Assembly (NCBI GenBank): GCA_016712315.1
Contig: JADJRG010000013.1
Span: forward strand, 186,001-250,000
Origin: Nannocystis sp.
Lineage (GTDB): Bacteria; Myxococcota_A; Polyangia; Nannocystales; Nannocystaceae
DNA: 64,000 nucleotides
Direction of reading: 5' to 3'
Shown one piece after another: positions 47,384 through 56,738 of this stretch. Position 1 is the first letter of the stretch; each line of letters begins with the position of its first letter. The notes beneath the pieces were generated by a model that ran no database searches, was not told where the DNA came from, and saw only the letters and a list, made by a program, of their open reading frames with translations. The position numbers were made by a program, and so were the translations under genes.

Positions 47384-47515
47384 ATGAAGAGCCTGTTGCT
47401 GTCGATGTTTGCTGTGACCGGCCTTCGAGGTGAAGACCGCCGACGGCAAGACCGCCAAGCTGTCGGACTACGCCGGCAAGTGGGTGGTCCTCGAGTGGAC
47501 CAACAAGGACGAGAT
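47384..47515 (+). pseudogene. Truncated thioredoxin-family gene (redoxin N-terminus)
   Basis: It begins MKSLLLSMFAV, a signal-peptide start, then shifts frame. VKTADGKTAKLSDYAGKWVV and LEWTNKDE follow in the frame of the transposase ORF. This is the N-terminal strand region of AhpC/TSA-type redoxins. The catalytic CP region that should follow NKD is replaced by IS3 sequence. Part of the signal region is also deleted. Position 67 bp after dsbD suggests a former operon partner. Confidence 0.6.
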
Positions 47516-48193
47516 CACGCTGAGCCAGGTGACGCCCTTTTGCGGCATCTACGGCCGCCGAAAGCGAAAATTCAGGAATACCACCGACTCGAACCACAAG
47601 CACCCCGTGGCCGACAACGTCCTCGCTCGCAACTTCACCGTCGACAAGCCCGACAAGGTCTGGGTGGCCGATATCACGTACGTTTGGACCCTCGAGGGCT
47701 GGCTCTACCTGGCGGTGATCATCGACCTCTTCTCGCGCCGCGTCGTCGGCTGGTCGATGGCCGACCACATGCGCGCCGAGCTGGTCCATGACGCGCTGAG
47801 GGCCGCCCTGGGGCATCGTGAGCCGTCGGAGGATGGGCTCATCTTCCACTCGGACCGGGGCTCTCAGTACGCCGCAAACGACTACCGTGAGGCCCTGCGC
47901 GCGGCGGGCATCGAGTGCAGCATGAGCCGCAAGGGCGAGTGCTGGGACAACGCCGTCGCCGAGAGCTTCAACAGCACGCTCAAGACGGAGATGGTCCACC
48001 GGACGATCTTCCTCTCGCGAGCGACCGCGAAGACGACGATTGCGGAGTGGATCGAAGTGTTCTATAACCGCCAGCGTCGCCACTCGACGATCGGATACTC
48101 AACCCCGGTCGCCTTCGAGGAGAGCTTCTACGCCGGGACAGCGGCGAAGCAGGCGGCATAACCACGGTGTCCACTTTTTCGGGGCAATCCCAC
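47516..48193 (+). mobile_element. IS3-family element remnant (left end and orfA missing)
   Basis: Contains the 3' two thirds of orfB and a right terminal sequence at 48167-48193 with GTGTCCACTTTTTCGGGGCA, matching the usual IS3-group inverted repeat. The left repeat, orfA and the start of orfB are absent; the left boundary is a deletion junction with the thioredoxin gene near 47510-47545. The right end interrupts the - strand membrane protein gene. Confidence 0.75.
47530..48161 (+). pseudogene. IS3 transposase (OrfB) C-terminal part
   Basis: The frame includes KVWVADITYVWTLEGWLYLA, VIDLFSRRVVGWSM, HSDRGSQYAANDY, CSMSRKGECWDNAVAES, and FYNRQRRHSTIGY. These are the DDE integrase-core motifs of IS3 OrfB with all three acidic residues present. 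The N-terminal HTH/linker region is missing and the ORF now continues from the redoxin fragment. It could still be translated as a fusion but should be inactive. Confidence 0.8.
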
Positions 48194-49508
48194 TCGGTGT
48201 TGAGCGGTCTACGTACACGTTGATCGCCACCGCCACCCCGATCTTCGCCGCCCACTCGAACAGCGCGCGCGGCGTCATCCGTGCGACCCCGAAGCTCGTT
48301 GGCGGGATCTTCAAGCCTTGGACGGTCCACTCCAGAGAGACGAGATCGGGATACGCGGGGATCGCCATCGCCCCACCGGGCCAGGCGCGCGGGGCGACCC
48401 CACCCGTACGCGGGTCCGCCATCAGGAGCAGCGGGTATTCCCGGCGGAGCAACTCTGTGTTGAGCGCCTTCCAGGCCGCGTCTGCGCCCTCTCCCGCGAC
48501 CTCGAGCAGGAGGCGATTCAAGCGCGGCGCGCGGGACAGAGCCTCTTTCTTGCGCCGGTCGCCGACCACCGCCGCGAAGCGCTTTGCGAGGAATACGCGC
48601 TCGTGCTCCTCGATCTGCCGCAGCCGATCGCGTTCCTCGAGCGACTCGGCCGCGTCCTTCTCTTCGTTCACGGTGCGCGGATACGGGTCCACCGCGGCGT
48701 TCGCGGCCCCGAGCGGCCGGCCAAGGAGCGCCGAGATCACGACCCCGTCCGGCCGGTGGACCTCTGCCAGCACCGATCCATCCGCCTCGGGAGACCGCGT
48801 CGCGACCCCGAGGCCGCGCAGTAGATCGGCCAAGAGGTGCGCCTGCTTCGAGGTGTGATCGACAAGATAGGCCACCTGGTGGATCGGTGGCTCCTGCCCC
48901 ACCAGACGATGAAGCCGGCGCAGCAGCTCCTGGAGCCGCGCCGGGTCGTCGAGCCAGTCGCCGAGACCAGCAGCATGGACGACCCATAGGACCGCGCTCG
49001 CGACCTCCACGACCTGCGGTTCGGCCGGCGCGAAGAGTCCCTCGATACTCCCCTGATGCTGCGCCAAGTACACTGACGCGTGGGGGCTGGACGTCGCCTT
49101 CTCCACCGCGCGGAGCAGCTCACGTCGCACATCCGGCCCCTCGTCGCTGCTGAGGCCCAGGTCGGCGATGACCACCCCGCTCGACGTCAACGACACCTGA
49201 GGTTCGACAAGAACTGGCCGGAAGACCTCCACGTGGTGTCCATCGGGGACCTCAGTCATCGTCACGCCGTACTCATCGATCTTCTCGCGCATACGGCCCT
49301 TCAGCCTGAACCCCCACCAGAAGACGACGACGAGCAACAGGAGCCCACTTGTGCCCTGAAGCAGCTCGGCGACGCCCGGTCTAGAGGAGAGCCAGGGGGC
49401 GACGTGTCGCCAGAGGTGCTGGCCCAAGATCGCGTTCAGCAACATCGTGCAAAACACCAGAACGAACATGGCGACGGCGAAGCGATTGACGCTAGCGGTT
49501 CTTTTCAT
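48194..49508 (-). pseudogene. Membrane-anchored protein truncated by IS3 at its C-terminus
   Basis: ATG 49508. Helices FAVAMFVLVFCTMLLNAILG and SGLLLLVVVFWWGFRL, then a cytosolic domain of about 370 residues. The late part has LLLMADPRTGGVAPRAW and PAYPDLVSLEWTVQGLKIPP, reminiscent of SseB-type folds. The host sequence ends VAVAINVYVDRSTP. The following 10-30 codons come from the IS3 right end and run to a stop at 48099. How many residues were lost is unknown, so function is probably impaired. No named family can be assigned with confidence. Confidence 0.65.
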
Positions 49509-49837
49509 TGAGTCTCGTAGATTCTGGGTTCTAATGGAGGATGCGACGAGAGCGCGTCCTCGATACCACGAAGAAGCCGACATCTCTTGAGTTTTTTGAT
49601 CAAGACTCAGAGCCCGAGGACTAACCACATCCCTCCACACAGGAGGACATGCCCCGCTTTCACCATTTGTATCCTGCGATACACAAACATCAAACGGCAT
49701 AACCCCAGAAATGCGCCCCGCGCAATAAGCGACGTCATCGTTGACGTGATCGTCCGCACGGCTGTAGACTCCCTCGCAGAGTCATCCATCGGCCGGTGCC
49801 GGGAACTCCGTTGTGTTGAACCCCCCGAGGAGCCCCA
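49509..49837. other. 329-bp divergent intergenic region
   Basis: Lies between the truncated membrane gene (-) and the FHA regulator (+). It is AT-richer than the surroundings and holds the promoter candidate at 49741-49769. No protein-coding signal is seen. Confidence 0.5.
49741..49769 (+). promoter_or_regulatory. Sigma-70-like promoter candidate
   Basis: TTGACG, a 17-base spacer, then GTAGAC, 69 bp before the ATG of the FHA regulator. The -35 is good and the -10 is weak. Matches to consensus are easy to find by chance, so this is only a candidate. Confidence 0.3.
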
Positions 49838-51262
49838 ATGACCACGGACCACACGGAGCCCACCCCCGACCCACACGACCCACCGGAGGCCATCACCCGC
49901 CAGATCATCCCGACCATCGAGCGGATCGGCCAGCTCCGCCTCCGCTTCATCGAGGGCCCGCACCTCGGCCAGGAGCTCGTCTTTCAGAGCGACACCGTCC
50001 GCGGCGGCCGCAGCCCGAGCCCGATCAACGAGCTCGTGCTCGCCGATGAGCACGTCAGCGGCGTCCACTTCGATCTCACCATCGACAGCGCGGGCGGAGT
50101 CCTCCTCCGCGACCTCGGCAGCCGCAACGGCGTCCATCTCGGCGCCGCGCGGATCAAAGAGGCCTGGCTCGAGCCAGGCGCCTGCTTCCGCGTCGGCGCC
50201 AGTGTCATCGAGCTCGTCGGCGCCGATCCTGTGACCGTCCAGCTCTCCGCCAGAGCCCGCTTCGGCGGCCTTTATGGCGAGAGCCCCGTGATGCGCGAGC
50301 TTTTTGCCAAGTGCGAGCGTTACGCCCGCATGAGCCTATCCGCCCTCATCCACGGCGAGACTGGCACCGGCAAGGAGCTGCTCGCCCGCGCACTCCACGA
50401 CCACTCCACCCGCGCCGCTGGCCCCTACGTCACCCTCAACTGCGCCGCGATCCCCCCGCACCTCGCCGAAGCCCAGCTCTTTGGCCACATCCGCGGCGCC
50501 TTCACCGACGCTAAAGAGAGCGCCCCGGGCTACTTTGTCTCCGCCGACCACGGCACCCTCTTCCTCGACGAGATCGGTGAGCTCCCCCTCGGACTCCAAG
50601 CCAAGCTCCTCCGCGTGCTTCAAGAGGGCGAGGTCCAACCCGTCGGTACCACCAAAACGCGGCGCGTCGACGTCCGGGTGATCGCCGCGACCCACCGCGA
50701 CCTCCGCGACATGATCGCTGACCGCGCCTTCCGCGAAGATCTCTACTTCCGCCTCGCGGGCATCGGCGTCACCATCCCACCCCTCCGCAGCCGCCCATCA
50801 GACATCCTCCCGCTCGCTGCGCACCTCCTCGCTCGCCACGCCGAGGAGCGTCACACCGCCCGCAAGCGCCTCAGCGACGAAGCGGAGAACCACCTCCTCC
50901 GCCACCGCTGGCCCGGCAACGTCCGCGAGCTCTGGACGGTGCTCACCCGCGCCGCCGAATTCGTCGAAGGTCCGACCATCGACGCCCACGACCTCGATCT
51001 CGACCCCTGGCGCGCCGCCGCGCCGCCGCCGCCGCCGCCACCCTCCCCCGAATCCAACGACTCCATCCAAGCCCTGCTCGCCCGCCCCATGCTCGAAGCC
51101 GTCCAAGACTTCGAGCGCCTCTACCTCCGCCACCTCCGCGCCCGCGGCGGCGGCTGGCGCGACTGGACCCAACACGCCGACCTCACCGAGCAGGGCCTGC
51201 GCAACAAGTTCTACAAGCTGCTCCCCGACGAGTATGGCCCCAAGGACAGGAAAAAACCATGA
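49838..51262 (+). CDS. FHA-domain sigma-54-dependent activator
   Basis: 474 residues; GAGGAG six bases before ATG 49838. FHA domain at residues 35-130: GGRSPSPINELVLADEHVSG, HFDL, DLGSRNGVHLG. AAA+ domain: GETGTGKE (Walker A), GHIRGAFTDAKE (the sigma-54-contact loop, with D where G is usual in GAFTGA), GTLFLDEIGELP (Walker B), FREDLYFRL, and RWPGNVREL. The C-terminus has a Pro-rich hinge and a short helical DNA-binding region. FHA senses phosphothreonine, so a kinase should control it. The kinase gene overlapping its stop (ATGA) is the obvious partner. Confidence 0.92.
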   Translation: MTTDHTEPTPDPHDPPEAITRQIIPTIERIGQLRLRFIEGPHLGQELVFQSDTVRGGRSPSPINELVLADEHVSGVHFDLTIDSAGGVLLRDLGSRNGVHLGAARIKEAWLEPGACFRVGASVIELVGADPVTVQLSARARFGGLYGESPVMRELFAKCERYARMSLSALIHGETGTGKELLARALHDHSTRAAGPYVTLNCAAIPPHLAEAQLFGHIRGAFTDAKESAPGYFVSADHGTLFLDEIGELPLGLQAKLLRVLQEGEVQPVGTTKTRRVDVRVIAATHRDLRDMIADRAFREDLYFRLAGIGVTIPPLRSRPSDILPLAAHLLARHAEERHTARKRLSDEAENHLLRHRWPGNVRELWTVLTRAAEFVEGPTIDAHDLDLDPWRAAAPPPPPPPSPESNDSIQALLARPMLEAVQDFERLYLRHLRARGGGWRDWTQHADLTEQGLRNKFYKLLPDEYGPKDRKKP

Positions 51263-53079
51263 CCCCGCAAGACCTCACCGCAACCCTCATTGACGGCCGC
51301 TACCGGCTCCTGCGCCGGCTCGGCCGCGGCGGCTTCGCCGAGGTCTGGCTCGCCGAGGACCAAGACGAGAGGCTCTTCGGGAAAAAGGTCGCCGTCAAGC
51401 TGCTACGCCCTGAGCACCACCAGAAGCCCGAGCACGTGCGCGAGGATGAGATCCGCCGCTTTATTAAAGAGACCCAGCTCGCCGCCCGGCTCCACGACCC
51501 CGACGGCCACCTCGTCAGCGTCACCCAGGCCGGCTGCGACCAGGGCCGCCACTACTTCGTCATGGAGTACATCGACGGCCCCTCGCTGCGCACCTATCTC
51601 AAGGAACACGGCGCCCTCCCGCGACGTGTGGCCCTCGACATCGCCGCCCAGCTCTGCGACGGGATCGCCGTCGCCCACGAACACGGCATCGCCCACCGCG
51701 ATCTCAAGCCAGAGAACATCCTCCTCGTCCTGCCCGGCCTACGCGCCCGCCGCAGCGCCCCCCTCGTCAAGATCGTCGACCTCGGGATCGCCAAGCTCGT
51801 CCGCGACACCGCCCCGATCACCCTCCACAGCCAGCTCATGGGCACCCCCGAGTACATGGCGCCCGAGCTGCACCGCGGCGTCGACTCCGCCGCCGGCTAC
51901 TTCCTCGCCGACCTCTACGCGATCGGCGTCATCCTCTTCGAGATGCTCGCCGGCTATCGCCCGAGCAAGGGCTCTCTCTGCGATCAACCTACGCGACTCA
52001 GCCAGCTCGTAACCCGCAGCATCGACCTCGATCCCGCACACCGCCCCGCCACCGTCGCGGAGCTCGGCCTCGAGCTGCAAAACCACCTCGCTGAGGAGCT
52101 CGCTGCCATCTCCAACCCCAACAACCCGCACATCGGGCAAAACCCCCCTGAGTTCAAGTCCACACCCGCCTGGAAGCCAGCCCCTATCACCGAGCGATCC
52201 CCGCCCCCCCAACCCGGGAAAAAGTTCCATCCGGTCATCAAGACCCCACCCCCCACGAGTGACGTACCAAACCGCCCCCGCGAGAGCGACCACCGCCCCC
52301 CCCCGAGCAACGGCCTCGCCTCCGAACCACAACCTGCGGACACGTCGTACCACTCTACCCCGCCCAACGCCGACCTCCCCTCCCAAGAAGTTCACATCAC
52401 CGCCTCTCAACCTCAACCTCAACCACCCACTCAACCTCCCCCTTCCTCTTTCACCTACGGCCCCACCTCATCCCTGAGCGGCCCACAGCGCGCCTGGCTC
52501 TCCGCGATGAAGCTGCTCTCCTGGCCCCTCATCATCGGCACCTCGCTCCTCCTGCTCGGCTTCGTCGACCCTCGCATGCGCCCCGGAGCCACAGAAACGC
52601 CCCCTCTACCCAACCACCCAACTCCGCCCATCGATCCCGGCATCACGACCAACACGCCGACGCGCATCGAGCCGCCAGAACCGACGCTGGAACCGACACC
52701 AGAACCGACGCCGGAACCGACACCAGAACCGACGCCAGAACCAGAACCAACGCCAGAAAAAGTTAAAGATGACCCGCCCCCCCCTGCGCCCAATCCCGCT
52801 CCTAAGAAGTCCGCTAGCTATTACGCCGGCCGTCCAAGCCTAAGAGACTGTGCGAAGCTGATCCCCTCCGTCTGGGATCCTGAGGTCGACGTCACGATCG
52901 ACCTTGACCTCGCCGCGAACGGCACGGTCACCAACGTACAAGCCAACACTGGAGAATCCCGCCTCGCGGAAGTCGACCGCTGCGTCGAGAAGATCTTCTT
53001 AAAAACGAATATCTTCGCCGACGCCGCCGATCTCCCAAAACAGCAGCTCCGCGTCACACGCAAGCTCAAACGACCTTAA
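51259..53079 (+). CDS. Transmembrane Ser/Thr kinase with Pro-Glu-Thr linker and C-terminal TonB-like domain
   Basis: 606 residues, ATG 51259 overlapping the FHA regulator stop. Kinase: LGRGGFAEVW, VAVKLLR, HRDLKPENILL, DLGIAK (DLG in place of DFG), GTPEYMAPE. A Pro-rich cytosolic stretch follows. A single membrane helix LLSWPLIIGTSLLLLGFVD lies near 413-436. Outside the membrane an EPTPEP repeat array precedes a 90-residue domain (YYAGRPSLRDC to LRVTRKLKRP) that resembles AgmX/PglI- or TonB-C-like domains. The kinase could couple an envelope signal to the FHA/sigma-54 activator. Confidence 0.9.
   Translation: MTPQDLTATLIDGRYRLLRRLGRGGFAEVWLAEDQDERLFGKKVAVKLLRPEHHQKPEHVREDEIRRFIKETQLAARLHDPDGHLVSVTQAGCDQGRHYFVMEYIDGPSLRTYLKEHGALPRRVALDIAAQLCDGIAVAHEHGIAHRDLKPENILLVLPGLRARRSAPLVKIVDLGIAKLVRDTAPITLHSQLMGTPEYMAPELHRGVDSAAGYFLADLYAIGVILFEMLAGYRPSKGSLCDQPTRLSQLVTRSIDLDPAHRPATVAELGLELQNHLAEELAAISNPNNPHIGQNPPEFKSTPAWKPAPITERSPPPQPGKKFHPVIKTPPPTSDVPNRPRESDHRPPPSNGLASEPQPADTSYHSTPPNADLPSQEVHITASQPQPQPPTQPPPSSFTYGPTSSLSGPQRAWLSAMKLLSWPLIIGTSLLLLGFVDPRMRPGATETPPLPNHPTPPIDPGITTNTPTRIEPPEPTLEPTPEPTPEPTPEPTPEPEPTPEKVKDDPPPPAPNPAPKKSASYYAGRPSLRDCAKLIPSVWDPEVDVTIDLDLAANGTVTNVQANTGESRLAEVDRCVEKIFLKTNIFADAADLPKQQLRVTRKLKRP
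52672..52758 (+). repeat. EPTPEP-encoding 12-bp tandem repeats
   Basis: Repeats of gaaccgacgccg/gaaccgacacca encode PTPEPTPEP. This makes an extended periplasmic spacer in the kinase. Confidence 0.7.
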
Positions 53080-53084
53080 CTTGC

Positions 53085-54131
53085 ATGCACCTCGCCATCG
53101 CCATCGCCATCGCCCTCTCCCTCGCACCCACCGCCCCTTCTCCTCAAGAGCGCAAGGTCACCAAGGCCTACTGGGACGCCTGCACCTACCTGCACGACGA
53201 TCTCATCCCCCCTGGCGCTGACCCCCCCCGAGATCCCGCAGATCCGTTCGCCAACGAGGCGACCGCGGACCAGGCTCTCGATGCCGTCGAGCTCTGCGGC
53301 TACGCCCTCGAGCGTGTGACCGAACGGGCCGACTATGAGGTGATCTTCGATACATGGTCCAAAGCGCACCAGCTCGCCTTGAGCCGCGCCTTGAACAATG
53401 CAGATCAGCTCCGCCGCGCCCTCACCCTCACCAACCTCGCCAAAGACCGCGCCCAGGCTCTCGGCAACGACGACCCCGAAGCCTGGCGATCCATCATCGA
53501 TTCCCTGAAAGACCAGGCTACGGCGCTCGAAGCGCGCCTACGCGCCGTCACACCACCGCCACCGCCACCCGAACCACCATGCCCGCCACCACCTCCACCA
53601 CCACGCGAAAAAAGGACCGTCGAGCTGCTCAGCCTCACCCCCGAGCTCGGCGTCGGCCTCAACAACCTATGCGCCACCAAGAACGGCGAGGCCAAACAAG
53701 ACTGCTCTAGCGCCCTCTTCGCCCTCGGCCTCAGCGCGGGTCTACGCCTCCGCCTCGGGGCGAAGCGCAAACTCCTCGTCGGCCTCAACACCGCGATCCA
53801 CACCTATTTTTATACCGAAGACAACAGAAGAAATCGCCACTCCGTCGTCATCACCCCTCAGTTCCGCCTCGGCTACGAGTTTCACCCCCGCTGGTTCAGC
53901 GCGCACCTCGCCTTCGAGCCAGGCATGATCGTCGCCAGCAACTCCCAACACCAAGGCCCCGAGCTGCTCGGCGGCTCCCTCACCCTCTGCGGGCTCTCCA
54001 GCGCCCTCTGCCTCAACCTCCGCGGCGCCAGCTCGACAGAGACGAGCTACTCACGCAGCTCTCTACTCACCGGTACCCTCTCCCTCGACCTGATGCGCAT
54101 CATCGAAGCCCACCAAAAACGCAGACATTAA
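53085..54131 (+). CDS. Predicted outer-membrane barrel-like protein with helical and polyproline spacer
   Basis: 348 residues, 5 bp after the kinase stop. A short signal MHLAIAIAIALSLAPTAPS is present. Residues 20-150 are helical and acidic with Cys (WDACTYLHDDLIPP). A polyproline block PPPPPPEPPCPPPPPPP lies at about 160-177. The C-terminal 160 residues alternate aromatic and polar strands (LGVGLNNLCATKNGE, RLGYEFHPRWFSAHLAFEPG, LSLDLMRIIEAH) consistent with a small barrel. This is the last gene of the + strand operon; it converges with a 4-bp overlap with the DUF1554 gene. No family named. Confidence 0.6.
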   Translation: MHLAIAIAIALSLAPTAPSPQERKVTKAYWDACTYLHDDLIPPGADPPRDPADPFANEATADQALDAVELCGYALERVTERADYEVIFDTWSKAHQLALSRALNNADQLRRALTLTNLAKDRAQALGNDDPEAWRSIIDSLKDQATALEARLRAVTPPPPPPEPPCPPPPPPPREKRTVELLSLTPELGVGLNNLCATKNGEAKQDCSSALFALGLSAGLRLRLGAKRKLLVGLNTAIHTYFYTEDNRRNRHSVVITPQFRLGYEFHPRWFSAHLAFEPGMIVASNSQHQGPELLGGSLTLCGLSSALCLNLRGASSTETSYSRSSLLTGTLSLDLMRIIEAHQKRRH

Positions 54132-55123
54132 CCCCCCGCAGGCGCCACCTGGAAACAGTAGAGCCGCGCCAAGAACGAACACTGGAAATCATAGCAATCT
54201 GACCATTCTGCACCGTCGGTGCAGTCCGTGCCTCCATACGTCGTCTCTCTCCAGATGCGCCCAACCCTCCCATTGTGCTTCGAGGCTGTCCAAAAAGAGC
54301 ACGTTTTGGCGCCTTCGATAGCGACGCCATTGCTACTGATCCCGCTCCAAGCATTTCGGAACCCAGTCGTTACATCCAACGGCTCTTTCTTCTCAGTCAC
54401 ATCGATCGGTATCACCGGCGAGTTCGCCAGCAGCGCAGCCCAATTTGACGCGATGGTATCCCCAGAGACCAGCTTAAATTCACGTGTATCCTCGGGTTTA
54501 AACCCAAACCGCAGCGCCGGTGAACTCTTCTTTGTCCCGTCCGCAATCCATGCCAAGTACGTCCCTTTCAACTTGGCCGCCTCCGCCAACTTCTGGCACT
54601 TCTCATCCGCCCCCGCCACTCCCCCGAGATTCCCCTGATACGCAACACTCGACGCGAACACATAGAACCATTGAAGCTCGCAGTCAACACACTGATCCCC
54701 CCACCCATCCCCATCACACTCCTCACCCACATCCACAACACCGTTCCCACAAAGCTCCTCTCCGGTGGTGGTTCCATCGGTGGTGGTTCCATCGGTGGTC
54801 GTCGCATCGGTAGTCGTCCCCGCCGTCGTCATCCCATCCGTGGTCGTCCCCGCCGTCGTCATCCCATACGTCGTCCCATCCGCCCCCGTCGCCTCATCAG
54901 TAGTCGTTCCCGTCGCCGTCCCCGGCCCATCCCCCGTCATCGTCCCCGTTGTACCGCCCTCACCTCCGGTCGAGGACACTCCCTCCCCCGAACCATCCTC
55001 CTCCTGCTGCGCACTCGAGAGGCTCTCACGTGCATAACGGTACTCACAGCCCACCAGGAGCAGCGCCAGCGACGACACGAACCATCTCACTCCTTGATCG
55101 TGATATCCCCGAAAATTCTCCAT
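54128..55123 (-). CDS. DUF1554-domain lipoprotein
   Basis: 331 residues. Signal peptide ends LALLLVGC. Residues 35-120 form a Thr/Gly-rich linker (TTTDGMTTAGTTTDATTTDG) followed by CGNGVVDVGEECDGD, a motif common in myxobacterial lipoproteins. The C-terminal 180 residues have WFYVFASSVAYQGNLGGVAG, DEKCQKLAEAAKLKGTYLAW and a final CSFLARLYCFQV. These match DUF1554 (PF07588), a C-type-lectin-like fold first noted in Leptospira. A surface-exposed ligand-binding role is inferred. The Thr linker is encoded by imperfect 15-30 bp DNA repeats at 54765-54900. Confidence 0.85.
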   Translation of the reverse strand: MENFRGYHDQGVRWFVSSLALLLVGCEYRYARESLSSAQQEEDGSGEGVSSTGGEGGTTGTMTGDGPGTATGTTTDEATGADGTTYGMTTAGTTTDGMTTAGTTTDATTTDGTTTDGTTTGEELCGNGVVDVGEECDGDGWGDQCVDCELQWFYVFASSVAYQGNLGGVAGADEKCQKLAEAAKLKGTYLAWIADGTKKSSPALRFGFKPEDTREFKLVSGDTIASNWAALLANSPVIPIDVTEKKEPLDVTTGFRNAWSGISSNGVAIEGAKTCSFWTASKHNGRVGRIWRETTYGGTDCTDGAEWSDCYDFQCSFLARLYCFQVAPAGG

Positions 55124-55215
55124 AACACCCCTTGCATTTCCGCTCTCCGAACAGAGCTCTATTCGTCAACCGACCCAAGACCCGGAGGACCACCCTCCAG
55201 CGCCTACCAGGCCGA

Positions 55216-56700
55216 CTAGAACCGCAACCGAAGCGCCATCCCGCGCCCCCCCGCCACCTCAAGTCGTGGCTCCTGCCGCCTGTGCACCACCAGCTTCACG
55301 AGCCCACCCAACACCAACCCCGCGCCTACACCGATCGCCGCCGAGGCCACGAGTAACTGCGGCTGCACGTTGTCTAGATACTTATGGTCGTCAGTTGTCT
55401 TTAATGAATGATCGCAGCCTTGAACGTTACTTTCGTCTTTATTAGTCGCGTACACGCACCACCCCTGCCGCTCCTTCTTCCACAACATTAACTCCCACGC
55501 AACCCCACCTGCCAGCAACACCCCACCCGTCACCATCTCCACAGCCCCCCACCTCCGCCCCCGGCTCACCGAAGTCGTCAACGCAGAACCAGCCAACCCC
55601 ACAGCACCCCCAATCAACCCGGACCCCAACTCTTGTACCAATACATTCGTCACGATAGCGCTGCGCAGCGTCCGCTTGTTTCCATCCCAAGTCCCATAAT
55701 CACTATATAACCCATCCTCGACATAATAGTTGCTCAAAGCCCCGCCCAACACCCCCGCGCCCGCCCCTGCCAGCACCAGCGCGGAGATCCCCAACCCCCA
55801 CCTCAGCCCACGCAGTCCATCCTGCTTACGAGCGCCGCCGACCTCGGGTGCAGGCGCTGGAACCTCCGATTCGAGCCCTTCAACCGTCGAAACGTCGCGA
55901 TCCACGGTCGGCTTTGTGATCTCCTCCGCCCCGCCGTCCGTCACCTCCGCAGCCGCCGGCGTCGTAGCCCCCACCGACAGCCTCAGCACCGCCCCTGCGG
56001 CCACAACCACTTCAAAAGACTCCTCCTGCTGCACCCCCGCGCCGTCTACCACCTGCGCGGTCCACCGCCAGAGCCCCGGCTGCACACACAACCGCAGCGG
56101 CGAGTTCGCCGTCCCTCGCAGCGCCGCGGGCGCCACCTCCACCGCGGGCTCCCCCTCCTGTTGGAGCGAAAGCGCCATCAACGCTGAACCACGCGCCTCC
56201 ACATCTACCTTCGCCGCCACAGCGCAGAGATCCTCGATCTGCGCACGCGCCGCCGCCGCCTCCTTCCCCCTCAGAATCGCCGGCGCCCCCTCCTCTGGCG
56301 GCGTCAGCCCCAGCAGCAGGTGCGCGTGCGCCTCCGCGTAGTCGCCCACCATATCCCGGATCGTCGCCGCCCACACCAAGTACTCACTCCGCTCATAATC
56401 CCGCCACAGCGCCTCATACGCCCGCGCCGCCGCCGAGTAGCGCTCGTCGCGATAGAGCCGCACGGCCACCTTCGCCGCCTTCACCTCTTGAGCTCCTTTT
56501 TTTCCGCTCAACGTCCTCTCGGGGGGGGTCGCCGGAGGGGTCGCCGGGCTCGTCGCCCCGACCTCCGCAGCCCCGAGCAGCAGCGCCCACACACAGAGGC
56601 AGATCACCCCCAAAATCCTCAATCGCGCGCGACCGCCGCGCGCCTTCAATTCCGCCTTTTTGTCAGTTCTTGTGATGATAGAGTGATTCATAACGTCCAT
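55216..56700 (-). CDS. Envelope protein with TPR-like N-terminal and multi-helix C-terminal part
   Basis: Starts at ATG 56700 or 56691; a 56748 start would overlap the TlpA gene. Signal helix LRILGVICLCVWALLLGAAEV. Residues 60-130 are helical with a TPR-like AAKVAVRLYRDERYSAAARA, then a WAATIRDMVGDYAEAHAHLL segment. A PEGA-like beta part follows with VCVQPG-type turns. From residue 310 there are four to five hydrophobic segments (GISALVLAGAGAGVLGGAL, GLIGGAVGLAGSAL, MVTGGVLLAGGVAW, LLVASAAIGVGAGLVLGGLV). This combination recurs in myxobacterial envelope proteins next to kinases. Function is unknown. Confidence 0.7.
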   Translation of the reverse strand: MDVMNHSIITRTDKKAELKARGGRARLRILGVICLCVWALLLGAAEVGATSPATPPATPPERTLSGKKGAQEVKAAKVAVRLYRDERYSAAARAYEALWRDYERSEYLVWAATIRDMVGDYAEAHAHLLLGLTPPEEGAPAILRGKEAAAARAQIEDLCAVAAKVDVEARGSALMALSLQQEGEPAVEVAPAALRGTANSPLRLCVQPGLWRWTAQVVDGAGVQQEESFEVVVAAGAVLRLSVGATTPAAAEVTDGGAEEITKPTVDRDVSTVEGLESEVPAPAPEVGGARKQDGLRGLRWGLGISALVLAGAGAGVLGGALSNYYVEDGLYSDYGTWDGNKRTLRSAIVTNVLVQELGSGLIGGAVGLAGSALTTSVSRGRRWGAVEMVTGGVLLAGGVAWELMLWKKERQGWCVYATNKDESNVQGCDHSLKTTDDHKYLDNVQPQLLVASAAIGVGAGLVLGGLVKLVVHRRQEPRLEVAGGRGMALRLRF

Positions 56701-56738
56701 AGTTTGGGCCCGTGGCCCCGCACTCGCACCCGCATACG

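Noticed and set aside
47430..48161. Intact fusion of a redoxin domain to a transposase as a functional gene
   Set aside because: The redoxin part stops before its catalytic cysteine and the transposase part lacks its N-terminus; a deletion junction explains it.
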